A stretch of DNA of 64,000 nucleotides, taken from Halobacteriales archaeon YIM A00010 (GTDB taxonomy: Archaea > Halobacteriota > Halobacteria > Halobacteriales > Haloarculaceae). Shown piece after piece: positions 52,732 through 61,967 of the stretch (position 1 is the first letter of the stretch; each line of letters begins with the position of its first letter). Where the stretch lies: the NCBI GenBank assembly GCA_025041175.1, contig JAKCFJ010000001.1, positions 372,001-436,000 of the forward strand, read 5' to 3'. The notes under the pieces are model-generated. The model searched no databases. It saw only the letters and a list, made by a program, of their open reading frames with translations, and was not told the origin of the DNA. The position numbers were made by a program, and so were the translations under genes.

Positions 52732-53871
52732 TCACAGTTGAAGGACGATCGTCATCCCGATTCCGGACAGCACCGTTCCCATGGCGAACAACGCGATCGA
52801 TTTCCGTTCGACGTCGTCTATCGGGAGGACGATCGTGAACCCGCCGAAGGCCGCGAGAAGGCCGCCGGTCAATACCAGAATGAGTGATGCCGCCTCCGGC
52901 AGCGGGAACGAGGTGGTGATGTTGATGGAGCTAACGATCACGGCCAATAGCGTCGCAAAGAAGCCCAGAAACTGGAGGGTTTGGGTTTGGATCTCCCGGA
53001 GCCGCGTCTCGGATTTGCTGCGGATGGTGTCTAGCTCCTCAATGGCGCTATCGATCTCCTCGTTCAACGTCTCCTGCTTTTCGCGGATTTCTTGTTGCTC
53101 TTCAGATAGCTCACTGGTGTGTTTATTTAGGAACATTTTGAATTCGTGAGAGCGGTAGGTGTTCACTCGGATCGCGTAATCGTCCTTAGACTCATCTTCT
53201 ATATCAAGAGCTTTATGTATCTTCTGGATTCCTTCATCATATTTTCCACGAAGGGCCAAGATCCTCCCATGCGTAACAAAGTACCGAGGATAATTTATTT
53301 GGTTTATTGATATTTTTATATAATTTTCAGCCTCAGTAAGAAGATCATCATTATCACTTTTTAAAGTATCAGATTTACCTTCCTCAAGGCCTTTCACGAT
53401 GGTTAGTGCCATACTGTGTGTGATGCCTGGATGATTGTCACCAACACGATTAATTGCTTCTCTAGCATAATCTATAGCCATCTGATAGCTATCAACCGTT
53501 TCCATCCCATATGCATGAAGTGCTTGAAGGTGAGGATACATCGGGTGGTGGTCAAACCCGTCGTGGTTTTGCAGTAGTAATCCAAACTCACTGACGTTGT
53601 TCTGTCGACGGTGATAGATACAAACGGCAAAAAAGGCTGCAAATCGAATAAATTCAGGATCATGATCTGTATTGAACGTTTTCATTTTGTAAATCTGTTC
53701 AAGATCATCCACCTGTTTAGATACATTTTCAATTAACCGTGTTAACTGAAGTTCCCATTCATAGTCTGTCTCTGATGGAAGTGTGTCGATATACTCGATT
53801 AAATTGTCTGTTCCACCGTCCTCTACCACTGCTTTCAAAGTTGCTTCGTCAATCTCGCCAAGTTCCATCAT
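52732..53871 (-). CDS. TPR-like, coiled-coil, membrane-anchored accessory protein
   Basis: A 379-residue protein from ATG 53871, 3 nt after the PP2C stop, so co-transcribed with it. Residues ~50-235 are helix pairs with TPR character (EFIRFAAFFAVCIYHRR, YQMAIDYAREAINRVG, YFVTHGRILALRGKYDEGIQKIHKAL). A charged coiled coil follows (SEEQQEIREKQETLNEEIDS to SKSETRLREIQTQ, ~250-300), and three C-terminal membrane helices (FLGFFATLLAVIVSSI, AASLILVLTGGLLAAFGGFTIV, SIALFAMGTVLSGIGMTIVL). The layout fits a sensor with a membrane effector. The first ~700 bp of the gene are AT-rich by haloarchaeal standards (foreign), while the membrane part has ordinary GC, suggesting a mosaic. No family recognised. 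Confidence 0.8.
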   Translation of the reverse strand: MMELGEIDEATLKAVVEDGGTDNLIEYIDTLPSETDYEWELQLTRLIENVSKQVDDLEQIYKMKTFNTDHDPEFIRFAAFFAVCIYHRRQNNVSEFGLLLQNHDGFDHHPMYPHLQALHAYGMETVDSYQMAIDYAREAINRVGDNHPGITHSMALTIVKGLEEGKSDTLKSDNDDLLTEAENYIKISINQINYPRYFVTHGRILALRGKYDEGIQKIHKALDIEDESKDDYAIRVNTYRSHEFKMFLNKHTSELSEEQQEIREKQETLNEEIDSAIEELDTIRSKSETRLREIQTQTLQFLGFFATLLAVIVSSINITTSFPLPEAASLILVLTGGLLAAFGGFTIVLPIDDVERKSIALFAMGTVLSGIGMTIVLQL

Positions 53872-53874
53872 TGA

Positions 53875-54723
53875 TCATGGATTGAAATCTATCGTTGCAA
53901 CCCCGACATCATCTGATGGATGAATTCGGGGATAGGATTCACACTCTGGGTCCGCATTTTCAAACGCCCGTAAAACACGAATAGCCCGATCTAGACCATT
54001 GTGTTGGATATATTTCATTACTCCATCCCAATCTGCAAAAGCATCGAACTGTGTGTTTATCGGTTCAAACCCATCAGTAAAAGCAACGAGAAACTCCACG
54101 TTCTTTCGGTCGATTGTCCCGGTTTGGGCGTGCTCCACAGCATCTTTGTTTAATCCGAGCACCCAGTAGCCATTTGGTTGATTCTTCAGCTTCCGGTGTT
54201 TGGTCATAATTGGCTGAATTCGAGAATATATTTCTTGATATGAAATATTCTCTTCTTGTTCTCTAATCGCAATCATTTCATCAATGATGCGTTGGTCGAG
54301 GTCACGAGGTCCCTCTCCAATAATCGGTAGTGTTCCGTCACCAGTTTGAACGATAAGACTACAGTCAGCAATCACGAAATATTCGATCTCGGTACTTGTC
54401 CACCGGATGATTACCCCCGCCGCGGAGGGAGTTTCGTGATCTTCAGGTTCTGCCCCCCCCCAGACGAGTTCGTCATACTGTGTGGCAGTTCTTTCTATCG
54501 ATGTCGCTATGATATCACTAAGCGTCCTGCTATCGTAGATCCGCTTTTCGATCTCTTCTGCAAGCGTTTGGACGTACCATTTTCCATCTGTTTCGAAATC
54601 ACTATACACCCGATCGCTTACGCCCGTTGCTCCATCAAGAACGATAGCGGCACCGTCGTCTGTCCAGACTAAATCTTCGTTTACCGACGATCCCTTCCGG
54701 GTCTTCTGTTGGATCTTCACCAT
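53875..54723 (-). CDS. PP2C-family serine/threonine phosphatase, accessory type
   Basis: A 282-residue PPM/PP2C phosphatase. All four acidic metal-site regions are found: GSSVNED (E16/D17), VLDGATGVSD (D30-G31), AFTDGFEP (D217-G218) and HPSDDVGVATI (D271/D272); VIADCSLIV (D120) matches the central GDS-like strand. The two-metal centre should dephosphorylate Ser/Thr proteins in the cytoplasm. No kinase is adjacent. The coding sequence is AT-rich with many rare ATA/TTA-type codons, unlike neighbours, implying horizontal transfer. It heads the two-gene unit with the TPR-membrane protein. A TATA-like ATAATATAAAG lies ~60 nt upstream. Confidence 0.85.
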   Translation of the reverse strand: MVKIQQKTRKGSSVNEDLVWTDDGAAIVLDGATGVSDRVYSDFETDGKWYVQTLAEEIEKRIYDSRTLSDIIATSIERTATQYDELVWGGAEPEDHETPSAAGVIIRWTSTEIEYFVIADCSLIVQTGDGTLPIIGEGPRDLDQRIIDEMIAIREQEENISYQEIYSRIQPIMTKHRKLKNQPNGYWVLGLNKDAVEHAQTGTIDRKNVEFLVAFTDGFEPINTQFDAFADWDGVMKYIQHNGLDRAIRVLRAFENADPECESYPRIHPSDDVGVATIDFNP

Positions 54724-54927
54724 AGAGATACAATCCGTATATCTCCCAAAACCACTTCGATCGGGTCTTCGCTACCAAACTTTATATTATTTTCTATATT
54801 ATGTGAAGAGCATTTACAGTTTTGATATACATCGTGAACTGTAGCGTGGAGAAGTGATTTCTCGATCGACTGCGCGTCAGTTTGATTGCCAACACGCTCA
54901 TCGAAATGTGGTGTGTACACACTGGAT
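54724..54927. promoter_or_regulatory. AT-rich upstream region of the PP2C operon
   Basis: Minus-strand reading shows AATATAGAAAATAATATAAAG at about 54780-54800, a likely TATA/promoter for the PP2C gene. A minus-strand frame (54717-55037) also spans this region and overlaps the PP2C start, but half of it is antisense to the antitoxin remnant and no motif is seen; it may be spurious or a small leader gene. Confidence 0.45.
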
Positions 54928-55165
54928 ATGAGCAACACGACAGTTCGACCGAAATCGTCGGTGTACGACAGGCTCCGGGCGTACAAACGCTCTGATGAGA
55001 GTCTTAGCGAGGCGGTCGATCGGATGTTGGACGACACCTAGCCGGACTGGCGGTCGTTCGTGGGGACATTCCCGAGAGCGAAGCTCTCGTGAGCCAGCCA
55101 GAAATCTTCGATTTCTGGTGACACTGTCTGACGAAGACGCTGGGCGCGTACGCGAACTGGTCACC
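54928..55165 (+). pseudogene. VapB-like antitoxin, broken by stop and inserted hairpins
   Basis: ATG 54928 opens a 37-codon frame (MSNTTVRPKSSVYDRLRAYKR... SLSEAVDRMLDDT) that matches short haloarchaeal VapB-type antitoxins but stops at TAG 55039-55041. Read-through continues PDWRSFVGTFP, which fits the family, then hits palindromes (55073-55118) and another stop. Antitoxin-like sequence resumes in a different frame as LSDEDAGRVRELVTGCRED. So the gene carries a nonsense mutation and a ~45-bp hairpin insertion. No toxin gene follows; hutH lies opposite. Confidence 0.65.
55073..55118. repeat. Two tandem perfect hairpins (PATE/IS605-like) in antitoxin remnant
   Basis: CGAGAGC-GAA-GCTCTCG (55073-55089) and CCAGAAATC-TTC-GATTTCTGG (55098-55118) have seven- and nine-base perfect stems and three-base loops, separated by 8 nt. 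The architecture is like the hairpins at 37981-38019 (IS200/IS605 end). They interrupt the antitoxin frame, so look inserted. Confidence 0.6.
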
Positions 55166-56723
55166 GGTTGTCGTGAAGATGCTCCGAAACGCTCGAAGCG
55201 AGTGCTCCCGACTGAACGGACTGTTCGATCGTTTCGATCTCCCCGGAAAGCGGCCGGTCGTCGGTGAGCGGGTCTACTCGCTCTCTAACGCGTTCGTAGG
55301 CTCGTTCGGTGCCGATACCGAGTGAGAGTTCCTCGACGAATTCGAACGCTTGCGCGCCACAGAGCAGTTCGACGGCGACCACGCGGGCCGTGTTCTCGAG
55401 CACTCGGCGGGCGTTGAGCGCGGCCTGTGCGCTCATGCTGACGTGGTCCTCCTGGCCGCCGCTGACGGGGGTGGTGTCGGTCGAGGCCGCGCCCAACGAC
55501 CGATTCTCGTTCAAGAGCGCGGCCGCGGTGTACTGGGCGATCATACAGCCCGACTGCAGCCCGCTGTTTTCGGTGAGAAACGGCGGAAGGTGGTCCTCTT
55601 GGATGTTCGGGTTGAGCAGCCGATCGACGCGGCGTTCACAGATGGCGGCGAGATCCGTCAGCGCGGTCCGAACGTACTCCAGCCGCAGTGCGAGGGGCTC
55701 GCCGTGGAAGTTCCCGCCGGAAATGACGCCGACCGATTCGGTGCCGCTGGCGCGGTCGTCGGTTTCGGTCGCCGAGAAGATCAGCGGGTTGTCCGTCGCG
55801 CTGTTGAGTTCCACCTCGACGGCCTCTCGGAGATGATCGATCGCGTCCCGAACCGCGCCGTGGACCTGTGGCAGACACCGGATCGAGTAGGCGTCCTGCA
55901 CCCTGTCACAGTTGCGGTGTGATTCGACGATCTCCGACTCGGCGGTGAGTGAACGCACGTTCGCCGCGCTGACCGACTGGCCGGCGTGGGGACGCACGTT
56001 CTGGATCGCCGGATCACACGACGCGGTCGTTCCCATCGTCACCTCCGTGGTGAGCGCGCCGGCGACGTCTGCGCTGTCGATCGTCCGTTCCGCGTCCACG
56101 ACGGCCAGCGCCGCGAGCCCGACGGTGAGCTGTGTCCCGTTGATGAGCGCCAGCCCCTCCTTGGCAGCGAGAGACAGCGGCTCGAGCCCGGCGTGTGCTA
56201 GCGCCCGATCGCCACGCAGCTGTTCCCCGTCCACGAGGGCCTGCCCCTCCCCGATGAGCACGAGTGCCATGTGCGCGAGCGGAGCGAGATCGCCGCTCGC
56301 GCCGAGGCTTCCGCGGGATTTGACGACGGGGTGGATCCCCTCGTTCAACAGCGCCACGAGATGATCGATAACACGTTCGCGGACGCCGGAGTAGCCTTTC
56401 ACGAGCGCGTTGAGCCGCGTCACCATCAGAGCCCGGACTTCCTCGCGGGTCAGCTCCCGCCCTGCTCCGGAGGCGTGGCTCCGGAGCAGGTTCGTCTGGA
56501 GGCGGGCCAGCTCCCCGTTCGGAATCCGTTCGGTAACGAGCTGTCCGAAGCCCGTGTTCAGTCCGTACACCGGCTCCTCCCCCTCGACAACGTCCTCGAC
56601 ACGGGTCCGGGACGCGCGCACCGCCTCTCTCGCGTCCTCGGTGACGGCCACCGGCTCGTCGTTGCGGGCGACTGCTGCGACGCCCTCGGGCGTCAGTGAG
56701 CCCCCGTCCAGCTCAACGGTCAT
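55161..56723 (-). CDS. hutH: Histidine ammonia-lyase
   Basis: The 520-residue enzyme deaminates histidine to urocanate. The MIO cofactor triad Ala-Ser-Gly is A142-S143-G144 in SRGSLGASGDLAPLA. YGLNTGFGQL (substrate Tyr) and QEDHVSM are further hallmarks. It is the last gene of hutUGIH; its first 11 nt overlap the 3' end of hutI. Its own 3' end faces the broken antitoxin. Confidence 0.95.
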   Translation of the reverse strand: MTVELDGGSLTPEGVAAVARNDEPVAVTEDAREAVRASRTRVEDVVEGEEPVYGLNTGFGQLVTERIPNGELARLQTNLLRSHASGAGRELTREEVRALMVTRLNALVKGYSGVRERVIDHLVALLNEGIHPVVKSRGSLGASGDLAPLAHMALVLIGEGQALVDGEQLRGDRALAHAGLEPLSLAAKEGLALINGTQLTVGLAALAVVDAERTIDSADVAGALTTEVTMGTTASCDPAIQNVRPHAGQSVSAANVRSLTAESEIVESHRNCDRVQDAYSIRCLPQVHGAVRDAIDHLREAVEVELNSATDNPLIFSATETDDRASGTESVGVISGGNFHGEPLALRLEYVRTALTDLAAICERRVDRLLNPNIQEDHLPPFLTENSGLQSGCMIAQYTAAALLNENRSLGAASTDTTPVSGGQEDHVSMSAQAALNARRVLENTARVVAVELLCGAQAFEFVEELSLGIGTERAYERVRERVDPLTDDRPLSGEIETIEQSVQSGALASSVSEHLHDNR

Positions 56724-57936
56724 CGGTCACCACCTCTCCATCCTTCAACACGGTGTCGACGAGATTCACGCCGAACGTGTAGGGGATGTGAACGTGGGTC
56801 GGGGCGTCGACGACGCAGAGGTCGGCCGGTGCGCCCGGCTCGACTGTCCCCAAACCGGTGTCAGCCCGATCGAGCGCGCGCGCACCGCCGTGGGTGCCGG
56901 CGACGAGCGCTTGGGCGGGCGTCATCTCCATCCCGAGACAGCCAAGCGCCACGGCAAACCCCATGCTCGGTGAGTGGCAGTTGGGATTGAAGTCGGAAGC
57001 GAGCGCGACGGAGACGCCCTGATCCGTGAACGCGCCGGCGTCGGCGTACTCCGCGCCGAGCGAAAACGCCGTGCCTGGCAACAGGACGGGCGTCACGCCG
57101 GCCGCCCCGAGCGCGTTGATGTCTGCTGTCTCGGCATGGAGCAGGTGGTCGGCGCTCGCCGCGCCGAGGTCGGCAGCGAGCTGCGCGCCGCCCAGCCGAA
57201 CGAACTCCTCGGCGTGGACCTTCGGTGTGAGACCGTGCTCTTTCCCGGCCGTGAGCACCCGGCGGGACTGCTCGACGCTGAACACGCCCTCCTCACAGAA
57301 CACGTCGCAGAACTCCGCAACGTCCTGGCGCTCGACGGCCGGTAGCTGTTCGGTGACGACCTCCTCGACGTAGTCGTCTTCGGCCCGGCCTTCGGGGACG
57401 GCGTGGGCACCCATGTACGTCGGTACCACGTCAATCGGGTGCTCCTCGTCGGCCCGGTCGATCACCGAGAGCATCCGAAGCTCTGTTTCGGTGTCCAGCC
57501 CGTAGCCGGATTTTACCTCCACAGTGGTGGTGCCGTGTGCAGCCATCACGTCGAGATACTCCAACAGCCGAGCGAGCAGTTCGTCCTCGCTCGCGTTTCT
57601 GGTTGCGCCGACGGTTCTGAGGATGCCGCCACCCTCTTCGAGGATCTCCTGGTAGGACGCGCCCCGAAGCTTCGCTTCGAACTCGTCGGAGCGGTCGCCG
57701 GCGAACAGCGCGTGGGTGTGTGAATCGACGAAGCCCGGAATCACCGTTCGTCCGCTCGCGTCGATGACTCGCTTCGCGTTTTCCGGCGGATACTCCTCGG
57801 TTACCGCCTCGGTCGGCCCGACAGCGGCGATCGTTCCTCCCGCTACAGCGACGGCACCGTTCTCCAGCCGGTCGAGACCGTTCTCGTCCGGCCCGACGAT
57901 GATCTCGCTCGCGTCGTGAATGATGGTTTGTATCAT
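56713..57936 (-). CDS. hutI: Imidazolonepropionase
   Basis: A 407-residue amidohydrolase that opens the imidazolone ring to N-formimino-L-glutamate. Metal and substrate motifs: VDSHTHALFAGDRSDEF (HxH), the EVKSGYGLDTE segment, PKVHAEEF (His) and LASDFNPNCHS (Asp). ATG 57936 overlaps the hutG stop (ATGA), which fixes the start; longer upstream frames are shadows. Third gene in the operon. Confidence 0.93.
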   Translation of the reverse strand: MIQTIIHDASEIIVGPDENGLDRLENGAVAVAGGTIAAVGPTEAVTEEYPPENAKRVIDASGRTVIPGFVDSHTHALFAGDRSDEFEAKLRGASYQEILEEGGGILRTVGATRNASEDELLARLLEYLDVMAAHGTTTVEVKSGYGLDTETELRMLSVIDRADEEHPIDVVPTYMGAHAVPEGRAEDDYVEEVVTEQLPAVERQDVAEFCDVFCEEGVFSVEQSRRVLTAGKEHGLTPKVHAEEFVRLGGAQLAADLGAASADHLLHAETADINALGAAGVTPVLLPGTAFSLGAEYADAGAFTDQGVSVALASDFNPNCHSPSMGFAVALGCLGMEMTPAQALVAGTHGGARALDRADTGLGTVEPGAPADLCVVDAPTHVHIPYTFGVNLVDTVLKDGEVVTDDR

Positions 57937-58862
57937 GCTGTCTCCTCCGTGGTCCATGCGCTCAGAACGTGTGCGATCGCGCGCGCGCCAGCGGTCGCTG
58001 TTCGGTCGCTGATATCGAGGGACGGTGCACACTCGACGACCTCGAACCCCGCGATGCGGTCGTCGCTCGCGATCGTTCCGAGCAGCCGGTACAGTTCGCG
58101 GGTCGTGAGTCCGCCGGGCGTCGGCGCGCTCACCCCCGGCGCGGCCGTCGCGTCCAGCACGTCGAGATCGAGGCTGACGTAGAGGCGATCCACGCCGGTC
58201 ACCGCATCGATCGCCGTTCGCGCGGCGTCTGCAAGGCTCCGTCCCACGTCCTCGGCCGTCACGACGGTGCCCCACCCGTCGAGATACTCGGCGTAGGCGG
58301 TCGTGTTCTCGAAGTGGCGCGCTCCGACGACGGCGAACGCGTCGAGTCCGTCCTCGAACAGCTGGCGGTACGGCGTCCCGCTCGAAGGCTCGCCCGCACG
58401 GCAGTCGAAATGGGCGTCGAAGCTCACGATCCCGAGTGATCCGGACCCGAGCAGCGGCCGCGCGTTGGGGTACGTGAGCGAGTTGTCCCCGCCGAGAAAC
58501 ACCGGGCGCGCGTCGAGCGCGTGGATCTCCTCCGTGACCGCCTCGACGGTCCCCTGTCGCTCAACAACGGTGTCGGATTCGGAGAACATCACGTTCCCCA
58601 GATCGCCGATCGGTCCGACGGGGCCCCGCGTGAGGTGGTGGGTTTTCGTCCCGTTCAGCGCCGAACGGAGGTGGGATGGGCCGTCCCGAGCGCCCTTCCG
58701 GCCGATGACGGCCCGGTCCGTGGGTTCACCGAGCAACAGCGCGTCGTACGCGTGGGCTTCTGTGAGCGTCGTCGCTTCGGTGACGTCCCCGAACTGCTCG
58801 TCCTTCGGATCCCCGGAGGGACCGTCCCAGCGGAACTCGTGTGTGCGTTCGGTCTCGGTCAT
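57933..58862 (-). CDS. hutG: Formimidoylglutamase, arginase family
   Basis: A 309-residue arginase/agmatinase-fold enzyme hydrolysing N-formimino-glutamate to glutamate and formamide. The Mn-site motifs are SFDAHFDCRAG and SLDLDVLDATAAPG. In the first motif, normally GGDHS, this protein has GGDNSLTYP, so the usual first His ligand is Asn; this may be a lineage variant. Its start overlaps the hutU stop by one base, and its stop overlaps hutI. Context secures the assignment. Confidence 0.9.
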   Translation of the reverse strand: MTETERTHEFRWDGPSGDPKDEQFGDVTEATTLTEAHAYDALLLGEPTDRAVIGRKGARDGPSHLRSALNGTKTHHLTRGPVGPIGDLGNVMFSESDTVVERQGTVEAVTEEIHALDARPVFLGGDNSLTYPNARPLLGSGSLGIVSFDAHFDCRAGEPSSGTPYRQLFEDGLDAFAVVGARHFENTTAYAEYLDGWGTVVTAEDVGRSLADAARTAIDAVTGVDRLYVSLDLDVLDATAAPGVSAPTPGGLTTRELYRLLGTIASDDRIAGFEVVECAPSLDISDRTATAGARAIAHVLSAWTTEETA

Positions 58863-60646
58863 CACTCCTCCTCCATCGGGACGTGAACGTTCGATCGGCT
58901 CGCTTCCTCGAGCGCCGCCTCGTAGCCCGCGTCGGCGTGTCGCACGACGCCCATCCCGGGATCGGTCGTGAACACGCGCCGGGCGGTGTCTGCCGCGCGG
59001 TCGGTGCCGTCGAGCACGACGTGGTTGTTGGCGTGCAACGCGTTCCCGATGCCGACGCCGCCACCGTCGTGGACGCTCACGATGTCAGCGCCGGCGGCGC
59101 AGTTGAGCAGCGCGTTCAGTATCGGCCAGTCGGCGATCGCGTCACTGCCGTCGCGCATGGATTCGGTCTCCCGGTTCGGGCTGGCGACGCTGCCCGCGTC
59201 AAGGTGGTCGCGGGTCACGACGACGGGGGCTTCGATCTCCTCCTCGGCCACGAGCTCGTTGATCCGCAGCGCGAACCGCGCGCGTTCGGTGAGTCCGTCC
59301 TCGTCCGTTCGGTAGCCGAGCCAGCATACGCGGCTCGGCAGCCCCTGGAATTCGACCTGCTCGGCGGCCAGATCGATCCACCGGTGGAGGTGCCCTTTGT
59401 CCGGGAACAGATCCAGCACCGCCTCGTCGGTTCTGTGGATGTCCTCGGGATCTCCCGACAACGCCACCCACCGGAACGGGCCTTTCCCCTCACAGAACAG
59501 CGGGCGGATGTACGCCGGCACGAATCCCGGAAAATCGAACGGCGTCATGGGGGTATCAGCCTCGTCAGCCTCAGTCTCTGTTCCCGTGTTCCATTCGAAC
59601 TCCTCCTCGTGCCACCGGTGTTCGTCGACCTGTCCGCGGATGTTGTTGCCGTACTCGAAGGCGACGGCCCCCTTCGATTGGAGCCTGAGGATGGCCGCGA
59701 CGTGGCGTTCCATCGTGTCTAGCGCCGCCTCGACGTACGCATCGGGGTCCTCGTCCCGGAGTGCATCAGCTTCCTCGACAGTGTACCCGCTCGGGTAGTA
59801 ACCGTTCAACTCGTCGTGGGCGCTGGTCTGGTCGGTGACAACGTCGGGAACGAACCCCCGCTCTTCCATCGCTTCGAGCATGTCCGCGGCGTTCGTGTGG
59901 ACGCCCACGCTGTACGGTTCGCCCGCCTCGGCGGCTCGCTCTGCCCGCTCGATCGCGGCGTCGAGATCGTCGGTTTTCTCCATGCAGTAACTGGTTTCGA
60001 TCCGCCGGTCGATGCGCTCCTCATCGACTTCGGCCGCGATGCAGACACCGTTGTTCATGGTCACGGCGAGCGGCTGTGCGCCGCCCATGCCGCCGAGTCC
60101 GCCCGTCACGACGATCCGTCCCCGGAGGTCGTCGTCGTACTGTTGGCGGGCCAGCTCCGCGAGCGTCTCGTAGGTGCCCTGGATGATCCCCTGCGTCCCG
60201 ATGTACGCCCACGATCCGGCGGTCATCTGGCCGTACATGATCAATCCCTCTGCTTCTAGCTCGTGGAACTGCTCCCACGTGTCCCATTTCCCCACGAGGT
60301 TCGAGTTGGCGATCAGCACCCGTGGAGCCTGCTCGTGCGTTCGGAACCGGCCGACCGGCTTGCCCGATTGGACCAACAGCGTCTCCTCATCACCCAACGC
60401 CCTGAGCTCGTCCAACAGCGCGTCATACGCCGCCCAGCTCCGGGCGGCGCGACCGGTCCCGCCGTACACCACCAGATCCTCCGGGCGTTCTGCCACGTCC
60501 GGATCGAGGTTGTTGTTCAACAGCCGAAGCGCTGCCTCCTGTTGCCACCCCTCACATTCGATCTCCGTGCCCGTCGGTGCGCCGCGGTACTCCTTCCACT
60601 GCTCGCTCGGATCACCGATCGAACCGTCGGTCGAGTGTCTCTCCAT
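58862..60646 (-). CDS. hutU: Urocanate hydratase
   Basis: A 594-residue NAD+-dependent enzyme converting urocanate to imidazolonepropionate. Conserved blocks: [77 protein letters not shown], and the active-site region around [18 protein letters not shown] 60646 is taken because further upstream frames have stop-gap character. It is the first gene of hutUGIH. The regulator at 60729 is divergent. Confidence 0.95.
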   Translation of the reverse strand: MERHSTDGSIGDPSEQWKEYRGAPTGTEIECEGWQQEAALRLLNNNLDPDVAERPEDLVVYGGTGRAARSWAAYDALLDELRALGDEETLLVQSGKPVGRFRTHEQAPRVLIANSNLVGKWDTWEQFHELEAEGLIMYGQMTAGSWAYIGTQGIIQGTYETLAELARQQYDDDLRGRIVVTGGLGGMGGAQPLAVTMNNGVCIAAEVDEERIDRRIETSYCMEKTDDLDAAIERAERAAEAGEPYSVGVHTNAADMLEAMEERGFVPDVVTDQTSAHDELNGYYPSGYTVEEADALRDEDPDAYVEAALDTMERHVAAILRLQSKGAVAFEYGNNIRGQVDEHRWHEEEFEWNTGTETEADEADTPMTPFDFPGFVPAYIRPLFCEGKGPFRWVALSGDPEDIHRTDEAVLDLFPDKGHLHRWIDLAAEQVEFQGLPSRVCWLGYRTDEDGLTERARFALRINELVAEEEIEAPVVVTRDHLDAGSVASPNRETESMRDGSDAIADWPILNALLNCAAGADIVSVHDGGGVGIGNALHANNHVVLDGTDRAADTARRVFTTDPGMGVVRHADAGYEAALEEASRSNVHVPMEEE

Positions 60647-60728
60647 GCGTCCCTCTATGTCACCGAGACACACGAGTGTCGAGCCTCCGTATGGTGGGGC
60701 TTTTATTATAGCGGTCGTGATCGTGGGT
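60647..60728. promoter_or_regulatory. hut divergent promoter region
   Basis: The 82-nt spacer between hutU (minus) and the HTH-10 gene (plus) has a TATA-like TTTTATTATA at 60701-60710, ~20 nt before the regulator ATG. Its AT content is high locally; the other strand (TATAATAAAA) may serve hutU. Confidence 0.5.
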
Positions 60729-61370
60729 ATGCACGAGGCGATCATCAGCGTCGATGGGATCGGCGCGTACGCGGACGCGACAGCCGGGACGGGCGCGCGG
60801 ATCAAGCTGTGGTGTACCGAACAGCGCGATCTGCTGTCGGTGGTGGGACCGACGGAGCCGGTGGTACGCCGGGTCGAGGCGGCGGTCGGCGTCAGCGATT
60901 CGATCGAGCGCGACCGGAAGGCGATCATCGTCACCGACGACTGTCTGGTCGACCACGGAACGGACGCGATCGATCCGTATTTCGAGCGCCACGACTGCCT
61001 GTTGTTGCCGCCGTTGCGGTACGAAGCCGGGTCGAAACAGTGTCGCGTGCTCGCGCTCGATCCGAGCGCGCTCACTGCTTGCTACCGGGATCTCACGGCG
61101 GACGACGTGCCAGTGACCGTCGAATCCAAACGCGCCGTCGAATTCGTCTCGCCCTCTCCCTCGCCCACGCTGGATGAGATCGTCCCCGATCTCACGAGCC
61201 GTCAACGCGACACGCTCAGAATGGCCTACGACGGCGGCTACTACCGAATTCCCCGCGAGACGACGACCCGAGCGATCGCAGACCGGATCGGTGTCGACCG
61301 ACGAACCGCGGAAGAACACCTCCGGCGCGCGGAGAACAAACTGATCGAGGCGCTCATACAGTACGTGTGA
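60729..61370 (+). CDS. HTH-10 (Bat-like) regulator of the hut operon
   Basis: A 213-residue protein: N-terminal sensing part and C-terminal HTH-10 ([24 protein letters not shown] then [25 protein letters not shown]). The divergent position next to hutU indicates it controls histidine utilisation, probably in response to histidine, urocanate or nitrogen state; that role is inferred from position. ATG 60729. Confidence 0.85.
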   Translation: MHEAIISVDGIGAYADATAGTGARIKLWCTEQRDLLSVVGPTEPVVRRVEAAVGVSDSIERDRKAIIVTDDCLVDHGTDAIDPYFERHDCLLLPPLRYEAGSKQCRVLALDPSALTACYRDLTADDVPVTVESKRAVEFVSPSPSPTLDEIVPDLTSRQRDTLRMAYDGGYYRIPRETTTRAIADRIGVDRRTAEEHLRRAENKLIEALIQYV

Positions 61371-61432
61371 GGTGTAGACGACGTATTGCCCGGACTGCGA
61401 ACTGGTTGAGGCAGGCGACCTTGTTTGAGCTG

Positions 61433-61828
61433 CTATGAGCGGGCGCGAATGTATATATAGAGCCTGGTTGGGATCGCCAGGACACATGTGCTGAGCGTGC
61501 TGAGAATCACCCACGTGGGAGCGAACCACAATCCTATCTGCCACCCTATCACGATGACAAAGAGCACGGTGACCCTGTGTGTTGGATTACTCCAGAACGT
61601 GCGCATACGACTGCTTGCGTAGAAGCGACTGGTCGCTCCAACGCCGAGGAAGACACCAATCACTAGCGATCCAATGACTCGTAGTGGTGTTAGTTTAATC
61701 TCAATCAAACGAGGCCCCCAGACGAAGAGCGCAGACAATACAGCGATTGCGAGGAGCAACCACCCGGTCTCGTATAGCAGTCCCGGCTTTGAGTCGGGTT
61801 GTGACCAGTGCTCAGGGATTACTGACAT
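61433..61828 (-). CDS. Small membrane protein, function unknown
   Basis: A ~131-residue protein with four hydrophobic segments (LLLAIAVLSALFVWGP, LRVIGSLVIGVFLGVG, RVTVLFVIVIGWQIGLWFAP, WVILSTLSTCVLAIP). The start is uncertain: ATG 61828 begins MSVIPEHW; an in-frame extension exists upstream, but AT-rich DNA at ~61830-61840 suggests the promoter is there. I recognise no family. Convergent with the regulator gene. Confidence 0.6.
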   Translation of the reverse strand: MSVIPEHWSQPDSKPGLLYETGWLLLAIAVLSALFVWGPRLIEIKLTPLRVIGSLVIGVFLGVGATSRFYASSRMRTFWSNPTHRVTVLFVIVIGWQIGLWFAPTWVILSTLSTCVLAIPTRLYIYIRARS

Positions 61829-61967
61829 CGATATTTTATTAGTTATTCTAATAAGTGATAACTGCCTCTCATCACTGTGGGTAGCCAATAAGATATGGCA
61901 TATACTTAGATAAAGAACCGTACATGGGTGGGGATGGATACATATCTCGGATGAATAATGTGAATTC

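Noticed and set aside
54717-55037. Minus-strand 106-codon frame overlapping the PP2C start
   Set aside because: Half of it is antisense to the antitoxin remnant, no motif is seen, and the rest covers an AT-rich promoter-like stretch; treated as spurious, but a small leader gene cannot be excluded.
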